A stretch of DNA of 64,000 nucleotides, taken from positions 62,001 through 126,000 of the forward strand of contig JAWKLQ010000009.1 of assembly GCA_041392665.1 (NCBI GenBank), read 5' to 3'. This stretch comes from Flavilitoribacter sp020436695 (lineage in GTDB: Bacteria; Bacteroidota; Bacteroidia; Chitinophagales; Saprospiraceae). Below the pieces are notes generated by a model. The model was given only the letters and a program-made list of their open reading frames with translations. It ran no database searches and was not told the origin of the DNA. The first letter of the stretch is position 1, and each line of letters opens with the position of its first letter. Of this stretch, positions 41,472 to 49,902 are shown piece after piece. The translations under genes and the position numbers were made by a program.

Positions 41472-42737
41472 ATGAGTGGAACAAAAGTAACGATTGAAAA
41501 CGGAAAATTAAACGTCCCGAATGATCCCATTTTGCCCTTTATTGAAGGTGATGGTATCGGCCCGGATATCTGGGCTGCTTCAGTAAGAGTTTTCGATGCT
41601 GCGGTGGAAAAAGCCTACGGTGGTAAGCGCAAAATAGTATGGAAAGAAGTACTGGCCGGTGAAAAGGCGTTCAACCAGACGGGAGAGTGGCTACCGCAGG
41701 CTACCCTGGATGATATCAATACTTACCTGGTCGCCATCAAAGGCCCATTGACTACGCCGGTGGGTGGCGGTATCCGCTCTTTGAACGTGGCGCTTCGTCA
41801 GAAACTGGACCTCTACGCCTGCGTTCGCCCCGTACAATATTTTGACGGCGTTCCTTCCCCGGTTTGCAACCCGGAGCAGGTAGATATGGTCATCTTCCGC
41901 GAGAATACCGAAGATATCTACGCCGGTATTGAATACCTGAGCGGTACGCCGGAACTGGAAAAGCTGAAAAACTTCCTGATGAAAGAACTCGGCGTTACTC
42001 AGATCCGCTTTCCGGATACGGTTTCTCTGGGTATCAAGCCGGTTTCCATTGAAGGTACCGAGCGTCTGGTAAAAGCTGCGATCGAATATGCGATCGATAA
42101 CGATAAGTCCTCTGTGACCCTGGTACACAAAGGGAACATCATGAAATTCACCGAAGGTAAATTCAAGGAGTGGGGCTATCAGCTTGCTGAGCGCGAATAT
42201 GGTGATAAGGTGTTTACCTGGGCGCAATATGACCGCATTGCGGCGGAGAAAGGTACAGAAGCTGCGAATGCTGCTCAAAAAGAAGCCCTGGCCGGCGGCA
42301 AGATCCTGATAAAGGACGTGATCGCCGATGCCTTCCTGCAGCAGATCATGACCCGTCCGAAAGAATACTCCGTGATCGCTACCCTCAACCTGAATGGCGA
42401 CTACATTTCCGATGCCCTGGCCGCACAGGTAGGTGGTATCGGTATCGCTCCGGGGGCCAATATCAATTACAATACCGGTTGTGCGATCTTTGAAGCCACC
42501 CACGGAACGGCTCCGAAATACGCCGGCCTGGATAAAGTAAATCCGAGCTCCGTGATCCTCTCCGGTGAAATGATGTTCCGTTACCTGGGCTGGAAAGAAG
42601 CTGCTGACCTGATCATCAAAGGCGTGAAAGGCGCCATCTCCGGCAAACGGGTAACCTATGACTTCGAACGCCTGATGGAGGGAGCTACCCTGCTGAAGTG
42701 TTCTGAGTTTGGGGATGAGATTATTGCTAAGATGTAA
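41472..42737 (+). CDS. icd: NADP-dependent isocitrate dehydrogenase
   Basis: 421 residues, the standard length of homodimeric bacterial ICDH. Signatures: PFIEGDGIGPDIW, the substrate loop GGIRSLNVALRQKLDLYACVRP (in two pieces, with the phosphorylatable Ser), FRENTEDIYAGIEY, VHKGNIMKFTEG, NLNGDYISDALAAQVGGIG and FEATHGTAPKYAG. It converts isocitrate to 2-oxoglutarate in the TCA cycle, in the cytoplasm. Monocistronic; followed by an inverted-word repeat that could end transcription. Confidence 0.96.
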   Translation: MSGTKVTIENGKLNVPNDPILPFIEGDGIGPDIWAASVRVFDAAVEKAYGGKRKIVWKEVLAGEKAFNQTGEWLPQATLDDINTYLVAIKGPLTTPVGGGIRSLNVALRQKLDLYACVRPVQYFDGVPSPVCNPEQVDMVIFRENTEDIYAGIEYLSGTPELEKLKNFLMKELGVTQIRFPDTVSLGIKPVSIEGTERLVKAAIEYAIDNDKSSVTLVHKGNIMKFTEGKFKEWGYQLAEREYGDKVFTWAQYDRIAAEKGTEAANAAQKEALAGGKILIKDVIADAFLQQIMTRPKEYSVIATLNLNGDYISDALAAQVGGIGIAPGANINYNTGCAIFEATHGTAPKYAGLDKVNPSSVILSGEMMFRYLGWKEAADLIIKGVKGAISGKRVTYDFERLMEGATLLKCSEFGDEIIAKM

Positions 42738-42740
42738 GAT

Positions 42741-42837
42741 AACGGTATACGGCTAACGGTGTACGATTAACGGTGTTTGAAAGTAGTGTCAGCTACTTAA
42801 GCCGTCAACCGTGCACCGTTAACCGTGCACCGTCCAA
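42741..42837. repeat. Inverted AACGGTGTACG words after icd
   Basis: Left: AACGGTATACGGCTAACGGT then GTACGATTAACGGTG. Right, inverse: CAACCGTGCACCGTTAACCG then TGCACCGTCC. The core is only about 30 bp, so the transcript could fold into a long hairpin. A single related word occurs near 5240-5260. Confidence 0.6.
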
Positions 42838-43038
42838 AATATTAACACCACTTCCTATAACATATTTCCATATTTTTCGTATTTTAGCGCATAATAACTT
42901 CTATACAATTTCTCCCCTCATTATCATCAATCCAATATTGTAGCCTAACGAACAGCATGCCGGCAGGAATCCCCTGCCCGTCCATGCCTTTGGATGATTT
43001 TTATTTATTCACCCTTCCCCCCGTGAAACACCTTTTCT
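42838..43038. other. Leader region of the exported protein gene at 43039
   Basis: No ORF; AT-rich, with TATTTTTCG and TATTTTAG segments at about 42871-42887 that may form a weak promoter. The remainder is pyrimidine-rich leader. Confidence 0.35.
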
Positions 43039-45681
43039 ATGACCCAAAATTACCAAGCGAATAGCAGGTGGGGCGCTATGTTCTTTTCATTGCTATTACT
43101 TTTCTGTCTGCCACTATTATCCCGGGCCGATAACTATGAAGGTGGCGGTTGTTGTAGCGATTACGACTACTGGATCAAATTCCCCAAGGATGCGACGGCC
43201 AATTGCGCCTATCCCGATGCCGGAGATATCGAGATCTCGGAAGGTCATTGTGATCTGCTGGCCATCAGCAAGGAAGACAAAAAATTCACTGTTCCCGGAA
43301 GCAGCAACTGTTATAAGATCTTCCGGACCTACAAAGTCCTCAACTGGTGTGAGTACGTCGACGGTTCCGATCCGGTTGTAGTTAGCCGGGATGAGGATTG
43401 TGACGGTGCTCCCGGCGACGAGGACGTTTACGTGATCGTGAAGACGCGAAACGGCTATGATCCCTGTGAGAACGATACATACGGGAACAATTACGGTTAT
43501 GGGTATGGTTACGGTTATGGCTACCAGCCCGAATATCAACATGTCTGGTATGACCGCGATCCCTATCCCTACAATGATTATCCGGCTGCCAAAACCAAGG
43601 GCAAGAGCTGCGAATACGAATCTAATCCGAAAGGATTCTGGAAAGAAGTAACGGACAAAACGAATGACGGCAAACACTTCCGGGATCATTGTGAAATGGC
43701 CTCCGTCGGCTTCTGGCAGTATACCCAGATGATTAAGGTCTCAGATTACGATGCGCCGGAGATCCACTTTGCTTATACCGAGCCTTTCTGCTCTTATTCC
43801 AACAATCAAGCTGCCGGTTGTCCCGGTGCAGTCAGTCTGACCTTTAGTGTTAAAGAAGATTGCTCACCGCAGGATGTCACCGTAAAGGCGTATTTCGATA
43901 AGGACCGCAACGGATCATCGGATTATGAAGTGACTCACCTGCTGACAGGTACCTACCCCAACTATCAGTTGGACGCTACTTTCCCCATCGGAGCCCATTT
44001 TATCAAGGTGGTGGCCGATGATGGTTGCGGCAATACCGGTGTGGCCAAGATCCCGTTCGAGGTAGAGGATTGTGACGGTCCTTCTCCGATCTGTATCAAT
44101 GGTCTGGCGATCAAACTGATGCCGGTAATTCCGGCTGCCGACGTAAATGGTGACGGTAGTACCGATGATGGTGCCATGGAGATCTGGGCCAGTGATTTCA
44201 TTGCCAGCGAGGGATATGATTGCAGTGGGCCGGTTCACTACTCCATTAACCGTGTGGGGGAAGCCGTTGATAAAAATAAGACCGGTTTGGTACTGACCTG
44301 TGATGATCAGCTGATCACGCTGGTAGAGGTACACGCCTGGGATTCCAAATGGAATAACGACTACTGTCTGACCTATGTACAGGTACAGCGAAATGACGGC
44401 CTGTGTCCGGAGCGAACGGAAGAGGAGGAAGAAGATGATGGCGTTATCATTGTGGATGAGGAAGACGAAACGCCAGCCGGTTATGGTATGCTGGCCGGGC
44501 GCATCTTTACAGAATACGAAATGCCGATTGAAGGGGTAATGGTACACCGGGTGAGTGAGGAGACCGAAGATAACATGTCGGATGTACTGGGCCAGTTCGC
44601 CTTCAGTAATACCACTATGGGCGAAAGTTACCTGATCCAGCCGGAAGCTAATGCCGACTGGCTGCGTGGCATCACCATTTCCGATCTGCATTTATTGAAA
44701 AAATACCTGATGGGACTGGCCGAACTCGACAGTCCCTATAAAATGCTGGCTGCCGACCTGGATGGTTCCGGTTCCATCACGCAGGAAGACCTGGATCTGC
44801 TCTGGAAACTCTTCCTTTTCCAGGCAACGGAATTGGAAACCACTACCAGCTGGAAGTTTGTACCGGAATCCTATGAATTCCCCGACCTGGCTAACCCCTG
44901 GTCGGAGGAAGTTCCAAAAGTCATCCTGTTGGAAGCATTGGAAGCGGCTTATATCGACCTGAATTTCATTGCGGTCAAAATGGGTGATCTGGACGAAAGC
45001 ATTGTGCCCATCGTCGGAAGCCGGACCACCAACGGATCTTTCGCGCTCCAGATGCCGGATCGAAAACTGGTGCCGGGAGTCAGCCAGCGTATTGATCTGA
45101 CCGCCCGTGATCTGGCTCAGTTGCAGGCCTATCAGGCCACCTTCGCCTTTGATCCGGATCTGGTAGAAGTTACGGCTGTATACAGCGGTCTGGCCAGTAC
45201 GGATCACTTCAACCTGACTGACCTGAAGGAAGGATTGTTACACACTGCCTGGCACCGGCCGGTAGGAGAGGAGAGCTTCCTGGACGAGGATGCACCGCTC
45301 TTCACCCTGGAGCTTCTTGCCAATGAGGAAGTCAACCTGAGCGAAGTACTGCGCATCAGTCGTCGCGGGCTCCCCGCCGAAGCCATTGGCTCGGACGAGG
45401 AAGTGATGGATCTGCAACTGGAATTCCAGGCAGAAGTAACTACTGCTGCCGGCTTCGCAGTGGAGCAGAACACGCCCAACCCCTTCCGTCAACAGACCCA
45501 GATCCGCTACAGCCTGCCGGAAGCCGGACCAGTACAGATCCGGGTTGCCGATGTGAACGGGCAGTTGCTGGATGTGATCCGTATGGAAGGTGCAGCCGGT
45601 AATAACACCGTGACCATCGACCGACGCAATTGGGCATCGGGTATTCTCTTCTACACCGTAACGGCCGGGGGCAGTCGGTGA
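43039..45681 (+). CDS. Exported multidomain protein with dockerin/cohesin-like domains and frameshifted T9SS signal
   Basis: 880 residues. Signal peptide about 1-31. A Cys-rich N-terminal region contains a tyrosine-glycine run (NNYGYGYGYGYGYQ at about 153-166), followed by an Ig-like segment (IGAHFIKVVADDGCGNTG), a conserved CINGLAIKLMPVIPAADVNGDG block, a SpaA-like fold (AGRIFTEYEMPIEGVMV), a dockerin-like Ca-binding pair (ISDLHLLKKYLMG, AADLDGSGSITQEDLD), a cohesin-like domain (about 665-800) and a T9SS type A sorting domain from about 805 (QNTPNPFRQQTQIRYSLPEA). The frame stops at TGA after TAGGSR. Reading +1 from 45678 gives VTKRMLLVE and a stop at 45707, the usual sorting-domain end, so one base appears lost. 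Confidence 0.8.
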   Translation: MTQNYQANSRWGAMFFSLLLLFCLPLLSRADNYEGGGCCSDYDYWIKFPKDATANCAYPDAGDIEISEGHCDLLAISKEDKKFTVPGSSNCYKIFRTYKVLNWCEYVDGSDPVVVSRDEDCDGAPGDEDVYVIVKTRNGYDPCENDTYGNNYGYGYGYGYGYQPEYQHVWYDRDPYPYNDYPAAKTKGKSCEYESNPKGFWKEVTDKTNDGKHFRDHCEMASVGFWQYTQMIKVSDYDAPEIHFAYTEPFCSYSNNQAAGCPGAVSLTFSVKEDCSPQDVTVKAYFDKDRNGSSDYEVTHLLTGTYPNYQLDATFPIGAHFIKVVADDGCGNTGVAKIPFEVEDCDGPSPICINGLAIKLMPVIPAADVNGDGSTDDGAMEIWASDFIASEGYDCSGPVHYSINRVGEAVDKNKTGLVLTCDDQLITLVEVHAWDSKWNNDYCLTYVQVQRNDGLCPERTEEEEEDDGVIIVDEEDETPAGYGMLAGRIFTEYEMPIEGVMVHRVSEETEDNMSDVLGQFAFSNTTMGESYLIQPEANADWLRGITISDLHLLKKYLMGLAELDSPYKMLAADLDGSGSITQEDLDLLWKLFLFQATELETTTSWKFVPESYEFPDLANPWSEEVPKVILLEALEAAYIDLNFIAVKMGDLDESIVPIVGSRTTNGSFALQMPDRKLVPGVSQRIDLTARDLAQLQAYQATFAFDPDLVEVTAVYSGLASTDHFNLTDLKEGLLHTAWHRPVGEESFLDEDAPLFTLELLANEEVNLSEVLRISRRGLPAEAIGSDEEVMDLQLEFQAEVTTAAGFAVEQNTPNPFRQQTQIRYSLPEAGPVQIRVADVNGQLLDVIRMEGAAGNNTVTIDRRNWASGILFYTVTAGGSR

Positions 45682-45767
45682 CGAAGCGAATGTTATTGGT
45701 GGAATAAATTATATGGTACCCGTTCTGATGGGTACTTGATAAATCGAAATAATACAACTAAAACTAT

Positions 45768-45803
45768 TCAGCCGCCTGGTGTTGCCGGGCGGCTGATCTT
45801 TTT
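45768..45803 (+). terminator. Intrinsic terminator
   Basis: TCAGCCGCC pairs with GGCGGCTGA around an 11-nt loop, followed by TCTTTTTG. It ends the transcript of the 43039 gene. Confidence 0.75.
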
Positions 45804-45882
45804 GATAAAAGAAGATCTTTGACGTTTTAATACCAGGTAGTGTTGTCTGTCTGCCTGTTTGACCAGCCTGCTGTTTTAACAA

Positions 45883-45910
45883 TTTGCCTGTCATTTTTTC
45901 CCTATATTCG
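45883..45910 (+). promoter_or_regulatory. Promoter candidate upstream of gene 45950
   Basis: TTTG, 16 nt, TATATTCG (one mismatch from TAnnTTTG). It lies 40 bp upstream of ATG 45950 and argues against the TTG start at 45926 being needed. Confidence 0.4.
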
Positions 45911-45949
45911 TAGGGCATAATCCTATTGAATAATCTCAAAACGCCTCCG

Positions 45950-46927
45950 ATGACCTTTCTGATCAAGCCTTTTTTCCTGGGTCTGTTACTGGGCCTTTCA
46001 CTCGTGCTCCATTACTTTTCCGGATCTGAAACTACACTTCCTGATGCGGTGCCCGAGCCAGTCTGTATTCCCGGCCTGGCCGTAGAATTGATGCCGGTGA
46101 TCCCGCAGGCAGATATAGATGGTGATGGCGATCTGGATGCCGGATCAGCCTGGATTGCTGCAGTCGATCTGATCGACAGCCTGATCCTGAACGGTGATCC
46201 CGGGCCTCTGACTTATTCTGCTAATATTCTGGGAGAGGTAGTAGATCCGCAGGCAGACACCCTGCTCATCCCCTGTGATTCGGATGCTACGCTGCTGGCC
46301 GAAGTCTGGGTCTGGGATGCTGAAGGCAATGGTGCTTCCTGTGAGACCTACATTCTGGTACAGAACAATATGGTGTACGATTGTGGGCACGCTTCCACCA
46401 GTATTGCCGGCGTGATCGCTACAGAAGAATTGAATACCGTAAGTGGAGTAGAGATACTAATTGGAGGCAATACAGTAGCGATACAAACCACCGGACCGGA
46501 TGGTCATTATATTCTGAGTGGTCTGGAGCCGGGATTCGGATATACCATTACTCCCAGCCGCAACGATGACCCCTTAAACGGCCTGAGTAATTTTGATCTG
46601 GTACTGATCAGTAAACACGTACTGGGCATTCAGCTGCTGGACAGCCCCTATAAAATGATCGCCGCTGATATAGATCAGTCTCAAAATATAAGTGTGGCCG
46701 ATGTGATCGAGCTCCGTCGCCTGTTGCTCAATATTAACGCTCATTTCACCAATAATACCAGCTGGCGTTTTGTTGATACAGCTTATCAGTTCCCGGATAC
46801 GGCAAACCCCTGGACTGAGCCTATTCCGGAGATCATCAGCATTAATTCACTGGAACCGGCTATCGCCAATCTGGATTTTGTGGCCATTAAGATCGGTGAT
46901 GTAAGTCTGGATGCGAAAGCACATTGA
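45950..46927 (+). CDS. Exported dockerin-like protein, short paralogue of the preceding gene
   Basis: 325 residues from ATG 45950 (TTG 45926 is an alternative). Signal peptide about 1-25. It repeats the middle of the 43039 protein: CIPGLAVELMPVIPQADIDGDGDLD, a SpaA-like segment (IAGVIATEELNTVSGVEI), then LDSPYKMIAADIDQSQNISVADVIELRR and SWRFVDTAYQFPDTANPW. It stops just where the paralogue enters its cohesin-like and T9SS sorting regions. Export through the inner membrane is likely, but with no sorting domain its final location is uncertain. It may be a truncated duplicate or a small partner of the larger protein. Confidence 0.78.
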   Translation: MTFLIKPFFLGLLLGLSLVLHYFSGSETTLPDAVPEPVCIPGLAVELMPVIPQADIDGDGDLDAGSAWIAAVDLIDSLILNGDPGPLTYSANILGEVVDPQADTLLIPCDSDATLLAEVWVWDAEGNGASCETYILVQNNMVYDCGHASTSIAGVIATEELNTVSGVEILIGGNTVAIQTTGPDGHYILSGLEPGFGYTITPSRNDDPLNGLSNFDLVLISKHVLGIQLLDSPYKMIAADIDQSQNISVADVIELRRLLLNINAHFTNNTSWRFVDTAYQFPDTANPWTEPIPEIISINSLEPAIANLDFVAIKIGDVSLDAKAH

Positions 46928-46928
46928 T

Positions 46929-48020
46929 TCAAACCGTAAACAACATGATTTCCTGTTTTTTCCCTCGCAGCAGGATATCGCCGATCTTTTGTGGCGCGAA
47001 GGAATTGGGAGGCAGAGCCAGTTGATCGAGTAAAGGCTTGGACAGTAGGATGTTTACTCCCAATTCATTGCATTTGGCCTGTATGCGGGCCGTTGTATTC
47101 AGGACGTCTCCCGAAAAGGCAATATCGCGCTTGACCACTCCCACTTCACCGGTCATCACATGGCCGTAATGCAGGCCGGCCTTAAACTCCGGTGTTACGC
47201 CGTAGGTAGCTTTATAGTAGGGGGCTTCCTGCCGAAGCCGGCGCTGGATCTCGAAAAAGCAGCGGACACAACTGGCATTTTCTGTTCCTTCTTCCGTTTT
47301 CCAACTGATCACGATCTCATCCCCCACATATTGGTAGATCTGTCCTTTGGCGTATATGATGCCGGGGGTAGCGTGCCTGAAAACGTCTTTGATGAAACTG
47401 AAATAACGCTCTTCGCCCAACTGTTCGGCAATGGTAGTAGAAGAGCGCAGATCCAGGAACATAAAGATGCGCTCTTCCCGTTTGGGGTGAAAGTATTTTC
47501 CCAACAGAAAATCTTGGAATACGCCTGGCCCGTATTTATCGCTCACCAGCAAAACGATCAGTGTGGCCATAACAACAAAAAGCCAAAACAAATAGGATCG
47601 GATAGTACTGAGGCTACGCAGAGCAGTCCGTATCCGTTGCCAAAGTTCCGTATCCAGCAAGCCCGCACCCGATAAGGTTTTGTGGTAATATAGCTGTACG
47701 GGTAACGCTACCAGAAAGTAGATCAGCGTAAAGGAGGATAGAATGATCCACAGACTTTTTCCATAGGTTTTCGTGCGCAGCGTTTGCTCCCAGAGGAAGA
47801 CCATACCGCTGCCGCCCAGCAAGCCAGCTAGTAAGCCCTGCAGAATGCTGCCTTTCAGTGGAATTAAGGGATCTATGGTCACGACGGATCTCAATCCCAT
47901 TTCAATGATCATGGTGTAGACTCCGAAAAACTGGAACAGGGCGATCAGGGTCCAGGCTACCGTGATCCAGATGATCTTTCGGACCTGGGTTTGGATCTTA
48001 TTGGAACGAAACAGATTCAT
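46929..48020 (-). CDS. Membrane-bound class III adenylate/guanylate cyclase
   Basis: 363 residues. Four hydrophobic helices lie at about 17-37, 60-80, 88-110 and 142-163. The class III cyclase catalytic domain occupies about 185-363: IFMFLDLRSST (first metal Asp), YQYVGDEIVISW (second metal Asp), and ALVG-like GDVLNTTARIQAKCNELG with the transition-state Asn/Arg. It should make cAMP (or cGMP) at the cytoplasmic face. Its stop is one base past the end of the 45950 gene, convergent. A small number of class III cyclases with this N-terminal 4-TM unit occur in Bacteroidota; the signal sensed is unknown. Confidence 0.92.
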   Translation of the reverse strand: MNLFRSNKIQTQVRKIIWITVAWTLIALFQFFGVYTMIIEMGLRSVVTIDPLIPLKGSILQGLLAGLLGGSGMVFLWEQTLRTKTYGKSLWIILSSFTLIYFLVALPVQLYYHKTLSGAGLLDTELWQRIRTALRSLSTIRSYLFWLFVVMATLIVLLVSDKYGPGVFQDFLLGKYFHPKREERIFMFLDLRSSTTIAEQLGEERYFSFIKDVFRHATPGIIYAKGQIYQYVGDEIVISWKTEEGTENASCVRCFFEIQRRLRQEAPYYKATYGVTPEFKAGLHYGHVMTGEVGVVKRDIAFSGDVLNTTARIQAKCNELGVNILLSKPLLDQLALPPNSFAPQKIGDILLRGKKQEIMLFTV

Positions 48021-48143
48021 TTCAAGAGGGTTTTAGTCACTTAAAGTTCTTCATTTTTTTCGGATACTGCCGAAGAATAGCATGATCTCATGCCGCAATT
48101 GTTGATTGTTTCAGGACTATCAGAAAATATTTGATCAGGTCGG

Positions 48144-48172
48144 TTTGGGGAGTCCGGGAAAACTTATCTTTA
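48144..48172 (+). promoter_or_regulatory. Promoter candidate upstream of gene 48223
   Basis: TTTG (48144-48147), 17 nt, TATCTTTA (48165-48172; one mismatch from TAnnTTTG). It would start transcription about 45 bp before ATG 48223. Confidence 0.45.
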
Positions 48173-48222
48173 AGGTGCCCGACGCGATAACTTATTCAAT
48201 AGCCTTTTAACCGAAGAATAAT

Positions 48223-48798
48223 ATGGACAATCATCCCACCAACTATCTCGAAAGTATCCGCAAACAATTTACCTACTACAAAAAGCTTGGTGACCGCACT
48301 TTTGCTCAACTGGAAGACCAGGATCTCTTTCGGCAATACCATCCCGACAGCAATTCCATCGCCATCATCGTAAAACACCTATGGGGTAATATGCTTTCGC
48401 GCTGGACGGATTTTCTCACGGCCGACGGTGAAAAGGAATGGCGGCAGCGCGATGCGGAATTCGAAGCAGATATAGCTGACAGGACGGAGATGTTGGAAAA
48501 GTGGGAAGCAGGCTGGGCTTGTGTATTTGAAGCACTGGATGGTATCAATGCCGATAATTTCGATACCCTTGTGTACATCCGCAATATGGGACACAGCATT
48601 ACGGAGGCTCTCAACCGCCAGCTGGCACACTACGCTTATCATGTTGGCCAGATCGTTTTTATCGGGCATATGATTAAGGGGGAAGACTGGCAAAGTCTGT
48701 CTATTCCAAAAGGAGGATCGAAGGCCTATAATGCCGGGAAATTTTCCCAACCGAAGCGCAAGGAGCACTTTACCGAGGAGTTCCTGAAGGATGAATAG
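48223..48798 (+). CDS. DinB-superfamily protein (DUF1572)
   Basis: 191 residues. A four-helix DinB-like bundle with the likely metal-binding histidines in IIVKHLWGNM and the HYAYHVGQIVFIGHM block; the DUF1572 family signature near the middle is RWTDFLTADGEKEWR. Members are small cytoplasmic, often thiol- or stress-linked, proteins with largely unknown reactions. It is a single-gene unit with its own promoter candidate and is divergent from the cyclase gene. Confidence 0.85.
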   Translation: MDNHPTNYLESIRKQFTYYKKLGDRTFAQLEDQDLFRQYHPDSNSIAIIVKHLWGNMLSRWTDFLTADGEKEWRQRDAEFEADIADRTEMLEKWEAGWACVFEALDGINADNFDTLVYIRNMGHSITEALNRQLAHYAYHVGQIVFIGHMIKGEDWQSLSIPKGGSKAYNAGKFSQPKRKEHFTEEFLKDE

Positions 48799-48837
48799 GT
48801 TCGTCAACCGGCTGTTTATTAGTTTGTTCAGCCATCA

Positions 48838-48867
48838 CTATTGCTATTGCTATTGCTATTGCTATTG
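48838..48867 (+). repeat. Hexanucleotide microsatellite (CTATTG)5
   Basis: Five perfect CTATTG units followed by a degenerate sixth (CCATTG), ending about 20 bp before the ATG of the lipoprotein gene at 48891. Unit-number change would alter promoter or leader spacing. Confidence 0.85.
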
Positions 48868-48890
48868 CCATTGAAAGAAACCACACCACT

Positions 48891-49574
48891 ATGAAGCAAG
48901 TCCTCCTTTACAGCCTCTTTGGCCTCCTGCTGGCCTCCTGCGGCAGCACTTCCAAAAGCCTCTTCAACGGTCATGATTTGAAAGGCTGGCACGCCGATGT
49001 ACCGGAAATGGACAAAGATCCAAATGCCCGTAATCCCTTTATCATTCGCAACGGCCTGCTGGTGAGTCTCGGTACGCCCGGCGGGCACCTGATCACGGAT
49101 AAAAGTTACCGGAATTACCGGCTGGAAGTCGAATACCGATTTGCGGGAGAACCGGGCAATTGCGGCGTACTCGTACATGCCTCTACCCCCCGTGCGCTCT
49201 ACGAGATGTTCCCTAAATCCATTGAAGCCCAGATGATGCATGAAAATGCGGGCGATTTTTGGGTGATCCGCGAAGACATCGTTGTGCCGGATATGGAAGA
49301 ACGGCGGGGACCAAAAGAAAAATGGGGCACCACGGAAGGGACTTTACGGCGGATCCCCAACCTGACGGATGGGGCGGAGAAGCCACTCGGCGAGTGGAAT
49401 ACCATGGTGGTGGAATGTTATGAAAGATCCATTAAAGTATGGGTAAACGGAGATCTGGTCAACTACGGCTACGACTGTACCACCGATCACGGGCAGATCG
49501 CCGTACAGGCGGAAGGCTCGGAAGTGGAATTCCGGAAGGTGATGCTGCGGAAGATCAGCAAATTGAGCGAATGA
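48891..49574 (+). CDS. DUF1080 / 3-keto-disaccharide hydrolase-family lipoprotein
   Basis: 227 residues. Lipobox LASC with Cys17. Beta-sandwich motifs: SLFNGHDLKGWHAD, YRNYRLEVEYRFAG, GNCGVLVH, SIEAQMM, LGEWNTMVVECYERSIKVWVNG (in pieces) and a terminal GQIAVQAEGSEVEFRKVML. It is a paralogue of the gene at 11082 but with a different substrate-loop region. Expected to act on 3-keto-glycosides in the periplasm. A CTATTG microsatellite lies directly upstream. The sugar isomerase gene 49903 follows on the same strand after a repeat element. Confidence 0.87.
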   Translation: MKQVLLYSLFGLLLASCGSTSKSLFNGHDLKGWHADVPEMDKDPNARNPFIIRNGLLVSLGTPGGHLITDKSYRNYRLEVEYRFAGEPGNCGVLVHASTPRALYEMFPKSIEAQMMHENAGDFWVIREDIVVPDMEERRGPKEKWGTTEGTLRRIPNLTDGAEKPLGEWNTMVVECYERSIKVWVNGDLVNYGYDCTTDHGQIAVQAEGSEVEFRKVMLRKISKLSE

Positions 49575-49682
49575 TAATGCGGTGATGTTGTGATTCTGTG
49601 ATGTTATGATGATTTTAGAACAAAAAAATATGGAACCACAAACTTTCCAAACTTGCATTAACTAATTTGAGTTGCTGGTTAG

Positions 49683-49849
49683 CAAGTCACAAGTCCGTAA
49701 GTCGATCCTGTTGGTGGCAAAATGGAATGAATTGATCCGGCTCGTGGTAAAAAGAGGGCTTCGATCTCGGTCATTTTGTTTTGCTGCACTGTACTTTAGC
49801 ACTAATTCACTTTGACTGACGACTATTAACTGATGACTGACGACTTACA
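49683..49849 (+). repeat. Dispersed intergenic repeat, GTCAGT-tailed family, copy D
   Basis: Left: AAGTCACAAGTCCGTAAGTCG. Right, inverse: GACTGACGACTATTAACTG then ATGACTGACGACTTA. The core has GGTAAAAAGAGGGCTTCGATC and ACTTTAGC, matching copy C. Its tails use TAAGTC words like those around the four-helix-bundle gene, linking the two repeat groups. Confidence 0.7.
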
Positions 49850-49902
49850 TTAACTAACCGTCAAAGGCCCCAAGTGGGATACTGCGATATTAATACAAGA
49901 AT

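Noticed and set aside
41691..42503. 270-codon antisense ORF in icd
   Set aside because: Shadow of a certain housekeeping gene.
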